The notes beneath the pieces are model-generated. The model was not told the origin of the DNA. It did no database searches and was given only the letters and a program-made list of their open reading frames with translations. 64,000 nt of DNA from Mesorhizobium australicum WSM2073 (GTDB lineage Bacteria; Pseudomonadota; Alphaproteobacteria; Rhizobiales; Rhizobiaceae), in the NCBI RefSeq assembly GCF_000230995.2, contig NC_019973.1, forward strand, positions 620,001 to 684,000, written 5' to 3'. Positions 7,904 through 16,504 of this stretch are shown here, in pieces (the first letter of the stretch is position 1; every line of letters begins with the position of its first letter). The translations under genes were made by a program, and so were the position numbers.

Positions 7904-9754
7904 TCAATCGCCGACGCTCTGCATCCGCCGCTTCTCGTCATAGGCCTTGCGCGCGGCGTTCACCTGAGGCCGCGCCGAAACCTCGGGCACCGCCACGTCC
8001 CACCAATGGCCACCGGCATCGGTCGAAACCAGCGGATCGGTGTCGATGACCAGCACGGTGGTGCGGTCGTTCTTCTTGGCTTTTTGCAGCGCGTTTTCCA
8101 GCTCGGCAACCGACGGCACTTTCTCTGATATCGCACCCATGCTCGCCGCATGCGCGGCAAAGTCGATGTCAGGCAGGATTTCATAGCGCGAGTCCTGCAA
8201 GAGATTGTTGAAGTTGGCGCCGCCGGTCGCCATCTGCAGCCGGTTGATGCAGCCAAAACCCCTATTGTCGAGCAGCACCACGGTCAGCTTCAGGCCGAGC
8301 ATCACCGAGGTGGCGATCTCGGAGTTGAGCATCAAGTAGGAGCCGTCGCCGATCATGACGACGACCTCCTCGTCGGGCTTGGCCATCTTGGTGCCGAGCC
8401 CGCCGGCGATCTCGTAACCCATGGTCGAGAAGCCATATTCGGCGTGGTAGGAGCCCGGCGCACCGGCCTGCCAGAGCTTGTGCAGTTCGCCGGGAAGTCC
8501 GCCTGCCGCATGCAGCAGCGTCACGCCTGAGCCCATGGCGCGCTGCACGGCGCCGATCACCTGCGCATCCGAGGGGAAAGCAGCGTTGGTCGAGGCCGTC
8601 ACCTTGGCCGCATCGGCCTGCCAGGCCTTCTTGCCGGCGGCCGCATTGTCGGTCCAGGCGGCGGGCGCCTTCCAGCCTTGCAGAGCGGTTGCCAACTCGG
8701 CCAGCCCTTCCCAGGCATCCGCGACCAGCGGCAGCGCCCGGTGCTTGCCGGCATCGAAGGGCTGCACGTTGAGCCCGATGATGGTCTTGCCGGAATTCTT
8801 GAACAGCGCCCACGAGCCGGTGGTGAAATCCTGCAGCCGCGTACCGATGGCCAGCACGACGTCGGCCTCTTCCGCCAGCCGGTTGGCAGCAGAGGTGCCG
8901 GTAACACCGACGGCCGCCATGTTGAGTTGGTGATCGTCCGGCAGCGAGGACTTGCCGCCTTGCGTTTCGCAGACCGGAATACCGGCGGCTTGGGCGAACT
9001 TGGCCAGTTCGTCGGAAGCCTGGGAGTAGAGCACGCCGCCGCCGGCGATGATCAGCGGCTTCCTGGCCCCCTTGAGCGCCGCGACGGCCGCCGCCAGTTC
9101 GTCACGGTCCGGACGCGGCCGGCGCTGGCGCCACAGCCGCTCGGCAAAGAAGCTCTCGGGATAGTCATAGGCCTCGGCCTGCACGTCCTGGCAAAGCGAC
9201 AAAGTCACCGGTCCACATTCGGCCGGATCGGTCAGCACCTGCATGGCGCGACTCAGCGCCGGGATGATCTGCTCCGGCCGGGTGATGCGGTCGAAATAGC
9301 GCGACACGGGGCGGAAGCAGTCGTTGACCGTCGCCGTGCCGTCGGAAAAATCCTCGGCCTGCTGCAGCACGGGATCGGGAATGCGGTTGGCGAAGACGTC
9401 GCCCGGCAAAAACAGGACGGGCAACCTGTTTACGTGGGCGAGGGCCGCCGCCGTCACCATGTTCATCGCGCCAGGGCCGATCGAAGAGGTCGCGGCCATG
9501 AAGCGGCGGCGGAAATTGGCCTTGCCATAGGCGATCGCCGCATGCGCCATCGCCTGCTCGTTGTGGGCGCGGAAGGTCGGCAACTCGTCGCGCACCTGGT
9601 AGAGCGCCTCGCCGATGCCGGCGACATTGCCGTGGCCGAAGATCGCCCAGACGCCGCCGAAGATCGGCGTTTTTTTCCCGTCGACCTCGGTCATCTGGCG
9701 GGACAGGAAGCGGGTCAGCGCCTGCGCCATCGTCAGGCGGATTGTCTTGCTCAT
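7904..9754 (-). CDS. iolD: 3D-(3,5/4)-trihydroxycyclohexane-1,2-dione hydrolase IolD
   Basis: IolD is the ThDP-dependent ring-opening enzyme that yields 5-deoxy-glucuronate. The 616-residue protein has the three-domain ThDP fold. An activating Glu lies in HNEQAMAHAAIAYGKA (about residue 65), and the ThDP/Mg motif GDGSYLMLNSEIATS lies near residue 475. The ATG at 9754 was chosen because GGAGG lies 8 bases upstream and the product begins MSKTIRLTMAQALTRF as in homologues. A much longer in-frame reading to 10663 overlaps iolC and is rejected. The iolC stop lies 38 bp upstream. Confidence 0.96.
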   Translation of the reverse strand: MSKTIRLTMAQALTRFLSRQMTEVDGKKTPIFGGVWAIFGHGNVAGIGEALYQVRDELPTFRAHNEQAMAHAAIAYGKANFRRRFMAATSSIGPGAMNMVTAAALAHVNRLPVLFLPGDVFANRIPDPVLQQAEDFSDGTATVNDCFRPVSRYFDRITRPEQIIPALSRAMQVLTDPAECGPVTLSLCQDVQAEAYDYPESFFAERLWRQRRPRPDRDELAAAVAALKGARKPLIIAGGGVLYSQASDELAKFAQAAGIPVCETQGGKSSLPDDHQLNMAAVGVTGTSAANRLAEEADVVLAIGTRLQDFTTGSWALFKNSGKTIIGLNVQPFDAGKHRALPLVADAWEGLAELATALQGWKAPAAWTDNAAAGKKAWQADAAKVTASTNAAFPSDAQVIGAVQRAMGSGVTLLHAAGGLPGELHKLWQAGAPGSYHAEYGFSTMGYEIAGGLGTKMAKPDEEVVVMIGDGSYLMLNSEIATSVMLGLKLTVVLLDNRGFGCINRLQMATGGANFNNLLQDSRYEILPDIDFAAHAASMGAISEKVPSVAELENALQKAKKNDRTTVLVIDTDPLVSTDAGGHWWDVAVPEVSARPQVNAARKAYDEKRRMQSVGD

Positions 9755-9792
9755 GGTGTTTTCCTCCGCAGTCCCTACGCCGTTGCGCCTTG

Positions 9793-11727
9793 TTATGCCG
9801 CCTTGCGGCCGCGCGCGACAAGCCACGCTTCGGTCAACTGTTCGAAGCGCGACGCCATGTCGGCGACAGCCTCGTCGTCCGACATCCTGCCGGCCAGCCA
9901 TTGTTCGGCTGCGTGGACGAAGATGGTGCGCCCGACGGCAAAGCCCTTGACGATGGGCGCGTTGGCCGTAGCGGCGAAAGCGGCCTCCAGTTCGTCCTGC
10001 GGCGCCTCCAGGCCAAGCAGCACGATGCCCCGGCACCAGGGATCGTGCTTCAGGATCACCGCCTCGATCCTGGCCCAGGCGCCGCTCGACGCCTGCGGTT
10101 CGAGCTTCCACCAGTCCGGCTTGATGCCGAGCGCATAGAGTTCCTCCAGCGCGCGCGGGATCGTCGTGTCGTCGAGCTTGCCGTGCTTGCCGGCGATGAT
10201 CTCGATGAGAAGTTCGCGTCCAACTTTGCGCGCGGCCTCGAACAGCGCGCGCAGCTTCTGCTGCTGTTCTTCCTTCAGTTCCGCCGGATCGTCGGGATGA
10301 TAGAAGCACAGGCACTTGATGCAGTGGTCGACGGGCCATTCGGTAAGCTGCGAGCCGATGTCCTGCGAGAATTCGAAGCGCAACGGCCGCGAGCCCGGCA
10401 GTTCCACCGGGCGTCCGAGCCAGGCGAAGGGGTGGCGAGCGAATTCGAACATCGCCTCGCGGCCATGTTTCTCGTCGATCAGCATGCCATAGCCGTCGCG
10501 GCCGGCCGCGACCTTGGCTGCTGCCTTGACCGCCAGCACCTTGAAATCGCGGACGCGCGCCGGATCGGCGCCGGTCTTGGCCACCACATCCTCGAGCTGC
10601 ACACGGTGGTCGCAGGCGAGCGCCATCAGCGAGGGGATGTCGCGCCGGCGTGTCGTCGCCCAATGGATGTGATTGATCGCCTCGTCCTTGCGCAGCGCGC
10701 GATGCTTGCTGCCGTTCTCGAGAAAGAACCGCAGCTCCTCGAAGGTCGGATATTCCGGCGCGCAGAGCAGCCGCGACACGGCGAAGGCGCCGCAGGCATT
10801 GGCCCAGGTCGCCGCCGTGGCAAGGCTTTCACCGCCGAGCCAGCCGCGCAGCAGACCGGACATGAAGGCGTCACCGGCGCCCAGCACATTGTAGATCTCG
10901 ATCGGGAAACCCTTGCCCACGACGCCGTCCTCGAGATCGTCGCTGATCGGTCCGTCATAGACGATGCAGCCCATGGCGCCGCGCTTCAGGACGATGGTGG
11001 CCGAGGACAGGGAGCGGATCGTCTTCAGCGCGCTCAGGCAGTCGTCGGCGCCGGACGCGATCATGATCTCTTCCTCGGTGCCGACGATGAGGTCGCAATC
11101 GGGCAGCACCGTCTTCAACTGGGCCGAGACGCGGTCGGATTTGACATAGCGCTCAAAGCCTTCGGCGTGGCCGGCAAGGCCCCACAAATTCGGGCGATAG
11201 TCGATATCGAACACGACCTTGCCACCCCTGGCCTTCATGATGCGGATCGCCTTGCGCTGGGCGGCATCGCTGTTGGGGCGGGAAAAATGCGTGCCGGTGA
11301 CGACGATCGAACGGGCCGAGGCAATAAACGCTTCGTCGATATCCTCCTCGGCCAGCGCCATGTCGGCACAGTCGGATCGGTAGAAAATCATCGGCGAAAC
11401 GCCTTCGCTCTCGACCGAAAGCAGAACCAGCGCGGTCAACCGCTCCTTGTCGGTCTTCAGACCGTCGGTGTTGACGCCTTCGCGTTTCAGCTGCTCGCGG
11501 ATGAAGCGGCCCATCTGTTCGTCGCCGACGCGCGTCAGCAGAGCCGAGCGCAGCCCGAGCCGCGCCGTGCCGACGGAAATATTGGCCGGGCAGCCGCCGA
11601 CCGACTTGGCGAAGGAGGTGATGTCCTCCAGCCGCGAGCCGATCTGCTGGCCATAGAGGTCGACGGACGCGCGGCCGATGGTGATGACATCGAGCGGCGC
11701 CTGTCTTGCGTCCACGGCTTCGCTCAT
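9793..11727 (-). CDS. iolC: Bifunctional 5-dehydro-2-deoxygluconokinase IolC fused to DUF2090 (putative aldolase)
   Basis: The 644-residue protein has two parts. Residues 1 to about 330 form a PfkB-family sugar kinase with VGGCPANISVGTARLG near residue 43 and the catalytic GAGDAFMSGLL near residue 260. It phosphorylates 5-dehydro-2-deoxygluconate. Residues about 340-640 are a DUF2090 domain (MALACDHRVQLED, EIIAGKHGKLDD), thought to supply the IolJ-type aldolase step that gives DHAP and malonate semialdehyde. This fusion is the usual rhizobial form. It is the first structural gene of the operon, with candidate IolR sites upstream. Confidence 0.94.
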   Translation of the reverse strand: MSEAVDARQAPLDVITIGRASVDLYGQQIGSRLEDITSFAKSVGGCPANISVGTARLGLRSALLTRVGDEQMGRFIREQLKREGVNTDGLKTDKERLTALVLLSVESEGVSPMIFYRSDCADMALAEEDIDEAFIASARSIVVTGTHFSRPNSDAAQRKAIRIMKARGGKVVFDIDYRPNLWGLAGHAEGFERYVKSDRVSAQLKTVLPDCDLIVGTEEEIMIASGADDCLSALKTIRSLSSATIVLKRGAMGCIVYDGPISDDLEDGVVGKGFPIEIYNVLGAGDAFMSGLLRGWLGGESLATAATWANACGAFAVSRLLCAPEYPTFEELRFFLENGSKHRALRKDEAINHIHWATTRRRDIPSLMALACDHRVQLEDVVAKTGADPARVRDFKVLAVKAAAKVAAGRDGYGMLIDEKHGREAMFEFARHPFAWLGRPVELPGSRPLRFEFSQDIGSQLTEWPVDHCIKCLCFYHPDDPAELKEEQQQKLRALFEAARKVGRELLIEIIAGKHGKLDDTTIPRALEELYALGIKPDWWKLEPQASSGAWARIEAVILKHDPWCRGIVLLGLEAPQDELEAAFAATANAPIVKGFAVGRTIFVHAAEQWLAGRMSDDEAVADMASRFEQLTEAWLVARGRKAA

Positions 11728-11809
11728 TGGAACCTCCCGTCGGTCTTGTCGTCATGGACAACATTGTTTTGGGTAACACGCGCGAGCGGCTGCGTGGCGC
11801 CGGCAATAT

Positions 11810-11823
11810 GAAATAATAATTCC
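11810..11823 (-). promoter_or_regulatory. Candidate IolR site 1 upstream of iolC
   Basis: GAAATAATAATTCC matches the GGAA-N6-TTCC pattern described for rhizobial IolR with one mismatch (GAAA-N6-TTCC). It lies 83-96 bp before the iolC ATG. Almost the same core, with GAAATA and ATTCC ends, occurs upstream of the inositol transporter operon. Confidence 0.55.
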
Positions 11824-11839
11824 AATCCATAGTCAATAT

Positions 11840-11853
11840 GGAATGAGCATTCC
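11840..11853 (-). promoter_or_regulatory. Candidate IolR site 2 upstream of iolC
   Basis: GGAATGAGCATTCC is an exact GGAA-N6-TTCC palindrome, 30 bp from the first site. The repressor gene iolR lies immediately upstream on the same strand. Two sites roughly three helical turns apart suit cooperative repressor binding. Confidence 0.65.
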
Positions 11854-11885
11854 CTAGGCTAAAATTGCCTTGAAGGGACGCCTGA

Positions 11886-12731
11886 TCAAGCCTTGCGCTT
11901 ACGGCTCGCGTCGCGCCGCTTCTCGCCGACGCCGACGGTCAGCGCCATGGCCAGCGCCATTGTCGCCGACAGCGAGCGGAAGCCGGCGAAATCCGCCTCG
12001 GCAACCTCGAACCAGACCCTGGCGAACTGGGCGAGCGGCGAGAACGAGCTGTCGGTGATGGCGACGATCGGCACGCCCTGCTCGGAAATGGCGCGCGCCT
12101 CCTCGATCGTGGCCGGCGCGTAGGGCGAGAAGCTGATGGCGATGACGGCGTCCGCCGGTGTGGCGAAGCCGACCATCTCGGCATTCAGGCCGGCGGCCGA
12201 TTCGATCAACTGGTTGCGGATCTTCAGCTTGCCGAGCGCATAGGCGATGTAGGAAGCCACTGGATAGGAGCGTCGCTTTGCCAAGACATAGATGGTCTGC
12301 GCCTTCGCCAGCAGTGAAATCGCGTCTTCCAGATGCGCATCGTCCAGCGTGCGGGAAATGTCGTTGAGCGAGGTGCTGGCGGCGGCGATGAAGCCGTCGA
12401 AGATCGCCCGGTGGCCGGCACCGCCCTCGGCCTTGGCGCGCAGCGCCTGCAGCCGCTCGTCATAGGAAGAGTTGCGCTCGCGCAGACGTTCCCGGAACAC
12501 CTGCTGCAGGCTGGTAAAACCGTCGAAGCCGAGTTGCTGGGCAAAGCGGATCAGGGTCGAGGGCTGCACGCCGGCCGAAGCGGCGATGCTGGCGGCGGTA
12601 CCAAAGGCGATGTCGTCGGGATTGTCGAGCGCGTAGGCGGCGATCTGGGCGATGCGCTTGGGCAGGCTCTCGCGCCGGTCCAGAATCGTGGCACGCAGCG
12701 TCTCGAAGTCGCGAGGTACCTGTTCGTCCAT
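11886..12731 (-). CDS. iolR: RpiR-family repressor of inositol genes, IolR
   Basis: The 281-residue protein has an N-terminal RpiR-type helix-turn-helix (FGTAASIAASAGVQPSTLIRFAQQLGFDG, given here only as its position, about residues 47-75). A C-terminal SIS sugar-phosphate-binding domain lies at about 130-260. It would repress iol genes and release DNA on binding an inositol catabolite, as shown for rhizobial IolR. The ATG at 12731 is preceded by GAGGG; a TTG five codons upstream is less likely. It stands upstream of iolC on the same strand and divergent from a Gfo/Idh/MocA gene. Confidence 0.9.
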   Translation of the reverse strand: MDEQVPRDFETLRATILDRRESLPKRIAQIAAYALDNPDDIAFGTAASIAASAGVQPSTLIRFAQQLGFDGFTSLQQVFRERLRERNSSYDERLQALRAKAEGGAGHRAIFDGFIAAASTSLNDISRTLDDAHLEDAISLLAKAQTIYVLAKRRSYPVASYIAYALGKLKIRNQLIESAAGLNAEMVGFATPADAVIAISFSPYAPATIEEARAISEQGVPIVAITDSSFSPLAQFARVWFEVAEADFAGFRSLSATMALAMALTVGVGEKRRDASRKRKA

Positions 12732-12819
12732 CGTCCCTCTGCCCAAGCCTGTCTGGACACCCTCTCTGCCCCATCATAGCGAGCCTGCGCAAGAACGCCA
12801 TAAAAAATGAGGCAGACAT

Positions 12820-12840
12820 TCCATTCCTGAAAAAAATGGA
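12820..12840. promoter_or_regulatory. Inverted repeat in the iolR / dehydrogenase divergent region
   Basis: TCCATT and AATGGA arms separated by nine bases (CCTGAAAAA) lie in the A/T-rich part of the gap between iolR and the divergent dehydrogenase. A direct ATTCC-ATTCC repeat overlaps the left arm. It is not a GGAA-N6-TTCC site, so which regulator binds, if any, is open. Confidence 0.3.
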
Positions 12841-12883
12841 CTAATTCATCCACTCAGCTTCTATGGCAGCGGAGGAACGAAAA

Positions 12884-13993
12884 ATGGTCGGCGTCGGTCT
12901 TATCGGCACGGGTTTCATGGGCAAATGCCACGCCATCGCGTGGAGCGCCGTCGGGGCCGTCTTCCCCGATGCGGCCAAGCCACGGCTCGTCCATCTCGGC
13001 GAGGTCAATGAGGAGCTCGCCAGGCGCAAGGCAGGCGAGTTCGGCTTCGCCAAGGCCACCAGCGACTGGCGCGCCGTCGTCGACGACCCGGAGGTCGATA
13101 TCGTGTCGCTGACAACCCCCAATCAGTTCCATCCGGAAATGGCCATCGCTGTCCTCGAAGCCGGCAAGCATCTGTGGTGCGAAAAACCGATGGCACCGAG
13201 CTTTGCCGAAGCCGAGGCGATGGCGGCCGCGGCGAAGAAATCAGGCAGGGTCGCCGCGCTTGGCTACAACTACATCCAGAGCCCGGCCATCCGCCACATC
13301 GGCGCGCTGCTCGACGAGAAGATCATCGGCGAGGTCAACCATCTGCGCATCGAAATGGACGAGGATTTCATGGCCGATCCCGAGGCGCTGTTCTTCTGGA
13401 AGCACGAGGCGACTTCCGGCTACGGCGCGCTCGACGATTTCGCCGTGCATCCGCTGTCGCTGGTCTCCGCGCTGTTCGGCCGCGTCGGCAGCGTCATCTG
13501 CGACATGGCCAAGCCCTATGCCGACCGCAAGCTGGCCTCAGGCGGCCGGCGCGCGGTGGAGACCTACGACATTGCCAGCGTGCTCGTGCATCTGGAGAAC
13601 GGCATTGCCGGCACGCTGCAGGTCAACCGCTCGGCCTGGGGCCGCAAGGGCCGCATCGCCATCCAGATCTTCGGGTCCAAGGGATCGATCCTGTTCGACC
13701 AGGAGCGGATGAACGAATTCCAGCTCTACCTGACGTCCGACCGACCCACCGAACAGGGCTACCGCACCATTCTGGTGGCGCCGCAGCACAGGCCCTATGA
13801 CCTCTTCGTGCCGGCGCCCGGCCACAGCCTCGGCTTCAACGACCTCAAGATCATAGAATGCCATGAATTGCTGACACGGCTTGCCGGCAAGCCGGCCCGG
13901 CTCATCGAGTTCGCCGAAGGACTGGAGATCGAGCGCACCGTGCACGCCATGGCGCGCTCCTTCGAGGAGAAGCGCTGGGTGGACGTAAGGTAG
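12884..13993 (+). CDS. Gfo/Idh/MocA-family oxidoreductase, putative inositol-type dehydrogenase
   Basis: The 369-residue NAD(P)-dependent dehydrogenase has the nucleotide-binding GTGFMGKCHA at residues 8-17, the family motif CEKPM near residue 101, and a catalytic Asp/His segment DDFAVHPLSL near residue 185. I chose the second ATG because GGAGGA precedes it by 7 bases; the ATG seven codons earlier has no ribosome binding site. Divergence from iolR and closeness to iol genes suggest an inositol isomer or inosose substrate, possibly scyllo-inositol, but sequence alone does not settle it. Confidence 0.85.
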   Translation: MVGVGLIGTGFMGKCHAIAWSAVGAVFPDAAKPRLVHLGEVNEELARRKAGEFGFAKATSDWRAVVDDPEVDIVSLTTPNQFHPEMAIAVLEAGKHLWCEKPMAPSFAEAEAMAAAAKKSGRVAALGYNYIQSPAIRHIGALLDEKIIGEVNHLRIEMDEDFMADPEALFFWKHEATSGYGALDDFAVHPLSLVSALFGRVGSVICDMAKPYADRKLASGGRRAVETYDIASVLVHLENGIAGTLQVNRSAWGRKGRIAIQIFGSKGSILFDQERMNEFQLYLTSDRPTEQGYRTILVAPQHRPYDLFVPAPGHSLGFNDLKIIECHELLTRLAGKPARLIEFAEGLEIERTVHAMARSFEEKRWVDVR

Positions 13994-14013
13994 GGTTCGC
14001 TATGCTGGTCGCT

Positions 14014-14712
14014 TTAGCCGGCGGCCGCTGCATTGACTTCCCATCCGTCGACCCAGACCTGCCGCAAACGATCGCCTTCGCCCTTGAAACGTAGCCCGGT
14101 CGGCCGGCAATCCTCGATGCGGTCGCTGCGGAAGTTGCGGATCGCCTGGCGCAACTCGCACCAGGCGACGATGTTGGCGGTTTCGGCGTAATAGATCAGA
14201 GCGATCGGGCGGATGAGGCGCTCGGAAGCGCGGCCAAGCTCGTCGCGATAGGAGAGCTCGAGCTTCTCCTCGTCGCGTATGGCGCGGCGCACCAGCGCCA
14301 GATCGATCGCGCCTGCGGAGGGCGCGGCGAAGCCCCAGGCGTGCAACGCATTGGCGTCGAGCGTCTGGCGCAAGGGCGACGGCACCGCGCCGGCGATCTT
14401 GGCGCCGACGCGCTTGGCCGCCTGCTTGAGCTCGTCGTCGCCCGTGCGCTCGAGCAGCGCCAGCGACAGGACGATCGCCTCCATTTCCTCGATCGAAAAC
14501 ATCAGTGGCGGCAAGTCGAAGCCGGGGCGCAGGATGTAGCCGATGCCACGCCCGCCCTCGATCGGCACGCGTATCGCCTGCAGCGCCGCGATGTCGCGAT
14601 AGATCGAGCGGATCGTCACTTCCAGTTGCCCGGCGATCATTGCCGCCGTCACCGGCTGCCGCGCCAGCCGCAGGATCTGGATGATCTCGAACAGGCGCGA
14701 GGCCTTGCGCAT
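14014..14712 (-). CDS. WYL-domain transcriptional regulator (YafY type)
   Basis: The 232-residue protein has an N-terminal HTH_11 winged helix (MRKASRLFEIIQILRLARQP, then VTIRSIYRDIAALQ). The WYL ligand-binding domain spans about residues 130-220, with ALIYYAETANIVAWCELR. Members are often single-gene repressors or activators of a divergent neighbour. Here the divergent neighbour is a LysE exporter 128 bp away, which is the probable target. Confidence 0.88.
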   Translation of the reverse strand: MRKASRLFEIIQILRLARQPVTAAMIAGQLEVTIRSIYRDIAALQAIRVPIEGGRGIGYILRPGFDLPPLMFSIEEMEAIVLSLALLERTGDDELKQAAKRVGAKIAGAVPSPLRQTLDANALHAWGFAAPSAGAIDLALVRRAIRDEEKLELSYRDELGRASERLIRPIALIYYAETANIVAWCELRQAIRNFRSDRIEDCRPTGLRFKGEGDRLRQVWVDGWEVNAAAAG

Positions 14713-14840
14713 TTTTCTGACCTGGTACCGATCACAACTGACACACCATCGTCAGTTGGGCCTGCCTATAGGACTGCCTATCGATTTGAAAATCAACAGG
14801 TTCCGCCGAGGCTGGCCGAGCGGGACAACAGGCAACTGAC

Positions 14841-15476
14841 ATGGGCTATGCTGAAAATCTCTGGCTGTTCTTTATCCTCCTGTTCGGCATCATCGCCGTT
14901 CCAGGCATGGACATGCTGTTCGTGCTTGCCAATGCGTTGACCGGCGGCCGCGACAGGGGTCTTGCCGCGACCGGCGGCATCATGGTCGGCGGCATGGTGC
15001 ACACGCTGAACGGCGCTATCGGCGTCGGCCTGCTGATGCATTTCTTGCCGATCCTGTTCAAGCCGCTGCTGTTAGCGGGCGCCGCCTACATGGCCTTCAT
15101 CGGCATCACGCTGATGCGCAGCTCCATCACCGTCGGCAACGAGAGCCCCGCCGGCAGCCGCTCGGCATGGAAGGCGTTTCGCCAGGGCTTGGTGACCTGC
15201 CTGATCAACCCGAAGGCCTACCTCTTCGTGCTCGCCGTCTATCCGCAGTTCCTGAAACCGGACTACGGCCCGATCTGGATGCAGGCGACGATCATGGGCC
15301 TGCTGACCATGCTGACGCAGGCCGCGGTCTATGGCGGGCTCGCAATATCGGCCGGCCGCAGCCGCAAGCTTCTGATCGCCAATCCACGGGTGACCATCCT
15401 TGCCGGCCGGGCGGCCGGGCTGCTGCTCTTCGCGGTCTCCGTGTTCACCGCATGGGAAGGGCTGAGGGCGGCGTAG
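14841..15476 (+). CDS. LysE/RhtB-family amino-acid exporter
   Basis: The 211-residue inner-membrane protein has about six helices. The family signature lies near the N-terminus as IIAVPGMDMLFVLANAL, and NPKAYLF near residue 128 marks the second conserved loop. It would export an amino acid or a related small molecule by proton exchange. Divergent from the WYL regulator. Substrate unknown. Confidence 0.88.
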   Translation: MGYAENLWLFFILLFGIIAVPGMDMLFVLANALTGGRDRGLAATGGIMVGGMVHTLNGAIGVGLLMHFLPILFKPLLLAGAAYMAFIGITLMRSSITVGNESPAGSRSAWKAFRQGLVTCLINPKAYLFVLAVYPQFLKPDYGPIWMQATIMGLLTMLTQAAVYGGLAISAGRSRKLLIANPRVTILAGRAAGLLLFAVSVFTAWEGLRAA

Positions 15477-15518
15477 TCTCGGGCTGAACCGAACCGCCGC
15501 CTTCTGGCGCCTGCCGGA

Positions 15519-16034
15519 TCAGGCGGCGCCGTGCCGCAGCGTGGCGAGAAGCTCGTCCAACTGCCCGAACGTCTCGGCCATCGCATCCGCCGCCCCGGTA
15601 CCGGCGGCGTCGAGGGCCTCCTTCGAGGGATAGACCTCGTGCATGACCAGCAGCGTCTTGCCGCCTTTTTCCTCGAAGGTCACTGTGGTCACGGGTCCAC
15701 CGTCACCACCTTCGTCATTGGTCCAGACGAGGCGCGAGGGCGGTGTCACTTCGAGATACCTGCCGAAGAACTCGGCGGGGTGCGAGTCATCATGCCCGAA
15801 CACCAAGCGGTACCCGCCTCCCACACGAACATCCATCTCACAGGAACGCAGGAACATGCCCATCGATTTCGGCGTCCACCACTGCTTGAACAGCTCGGGC
15901 TTTGTCCAGGCCTCGAACACGATGCGGGCCGGCGCGTCGAAGGTTCGCGTGACGACCAGCTCGCGGTCGGACTTCCGTTCCACCGTCGTGCGGTTCTGCA
16001 TGGGGGTGGGCTCATTCGCTCTTGTTTCGTCCAT
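15519..16034 (-). CDS. SRPBCC (AHSA1/START-like) domain protein
   Basis: The 171-residue protein contains an Aha1-type hydrophobic ligand-binding fold with the conserved FDAPARIVFEAWTKPELFKQWW (about residues 33-54) and a GGGYRLVFG strand. Such proteins are typically paired with an ArsR regulator, as here. The start overlaps the end of the arsR-like gene by 23 bp, so the two are one transcript. An internal ATG at residue 12 is an alternative start. Ligand unknown. Confidence 0.87.
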   Translation of the reverse strand: MDETRANEPTPMQNRTTVERKSDRELVVTRTFDAPARIVFEAWTKPELFKQWWTPKSMGMFLRSCEMDVRVGGGYRLVFGHDDSHPAEFFGRYLEVTPPSRLVWTNDEGGDGGPVTTVTFEEKGGKTLLVMHEVYPSKEALDAAGTGAADAMAETFGQLDELLATLRHGAA

Positions 16035-16377
16035 CGGCTTCCTCCTTCCGTTTCATTTCCTCGACAACCTTGTCCAGCTCGTCGAAGCGTGCGGCCCAGA
16101 GCTGGCGGTATCTCTCGATCCATCCCGTCTCCTCCTCCAGGCGGCGCAGGCCGAGCTTGCAGGTCCGCACGCGCCCGACCTTCCGCGTCGTGACGAGGCC
16201 TGCCTGCTCCAGAACGCCGACATGCTTCTTCATGCCCGTGAGGGTCATATGGAATTTCTGGGCCAAGTCCGTGATCGAGGCATCCGCACGGCCGAGCTGC
16301 TCCAGAACGCCGCGTCGGGTGGCGTCCGAAAGCGCGGCGAACGAGGCATCCAGGCGGGCAGGAGAATACTGAACCAT
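16012..16377 (-). CDS. ArsR-family transcriptional regulator
   Basis: The 121-residue protein has a winged helix: LDASFAALSDATRRGVLEQL (residues 9-28) and then the recognition segment MTLTGMKKHVGVLEQAGLV. The metal-binding CxC motif of true arsenic or metal sensors is absent, so this belongs to the non-metal branch usually paired with SRPBCC proteins. Its ATG lies inside a near-perfect palindrome, consistent with autoregulation. An extension upstream of the ATG runs into antisense aroG and is rejected. Confidence 0.88.
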   Translation of the reverse strand: MVQYSPARLDASFAALSDATRRGVLEQLGRADASITDLAQKFHMTLTGMKKHVGVLEQAGLVTTRKVGRVRTCKLGLRRLEEETGWIERYRQLWAARFDELDKVVEEMKRKEEADGRNKSE

Positions 16378-16389
16378 TTGGTTCAGTAT
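16366..16389. promoter_or_regulatory. Palindromic operator overlapping the arsR-like start codon
   Basis: Perfect 11-bp arms ATACTGAACCA and TGGTTCAGTAT are separated by TT. The start codon of the ArsR gene lies within the left arm. A protein bound here would block both promoter clearance and translation initiation, so it is a strong candidate for the regulator's own operator. Confidence 0.75.
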
Positions 16390-16469
16390 GTAACACGCGG
16401 ATCGGTGACATGCAAGGAGGTGAGCGCTGCGGGGCCTAGGAGCGGCATGGTCCTGGACTGAAACTGGAA

Positions 16470-16504
16470 GCGCCGCCCTTATGCTCCCCCAGATCAGGCG
16501 GCGC
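16470..16504 (-). terminator. Hairpin at the end of the DAHP synthase gene
   Basis: Eight-base arms GCGCCGCC and GGCGGCGC span the stop codon of the gene, with a 19-base loop. Only a weak T-rich stretch follows. It may help end transcription, but it is not a classic intrinsic terminator. Confidence 0.3.

Noticed and set aside
9755..10663. N-terminal extension of IolD
   Set aside because: It overlaps iolC, is Arg-rich and unlike IolD homologues, and a good ribosome binding site supports the ATG at 9754.
9742..11811. Plus-strand frame of 689 codons opposite iolC
   Set aside because: High-GC codon structure of iolC keeps the opposite frame open; product has no recognisable fold.
12820..12840. 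A third IolR site between iolR and the dehydrogenase gene
   Set aside because: The inverted repeat there does not fit GGAA-N6-TTCC; kept only as an unassigned repeat.
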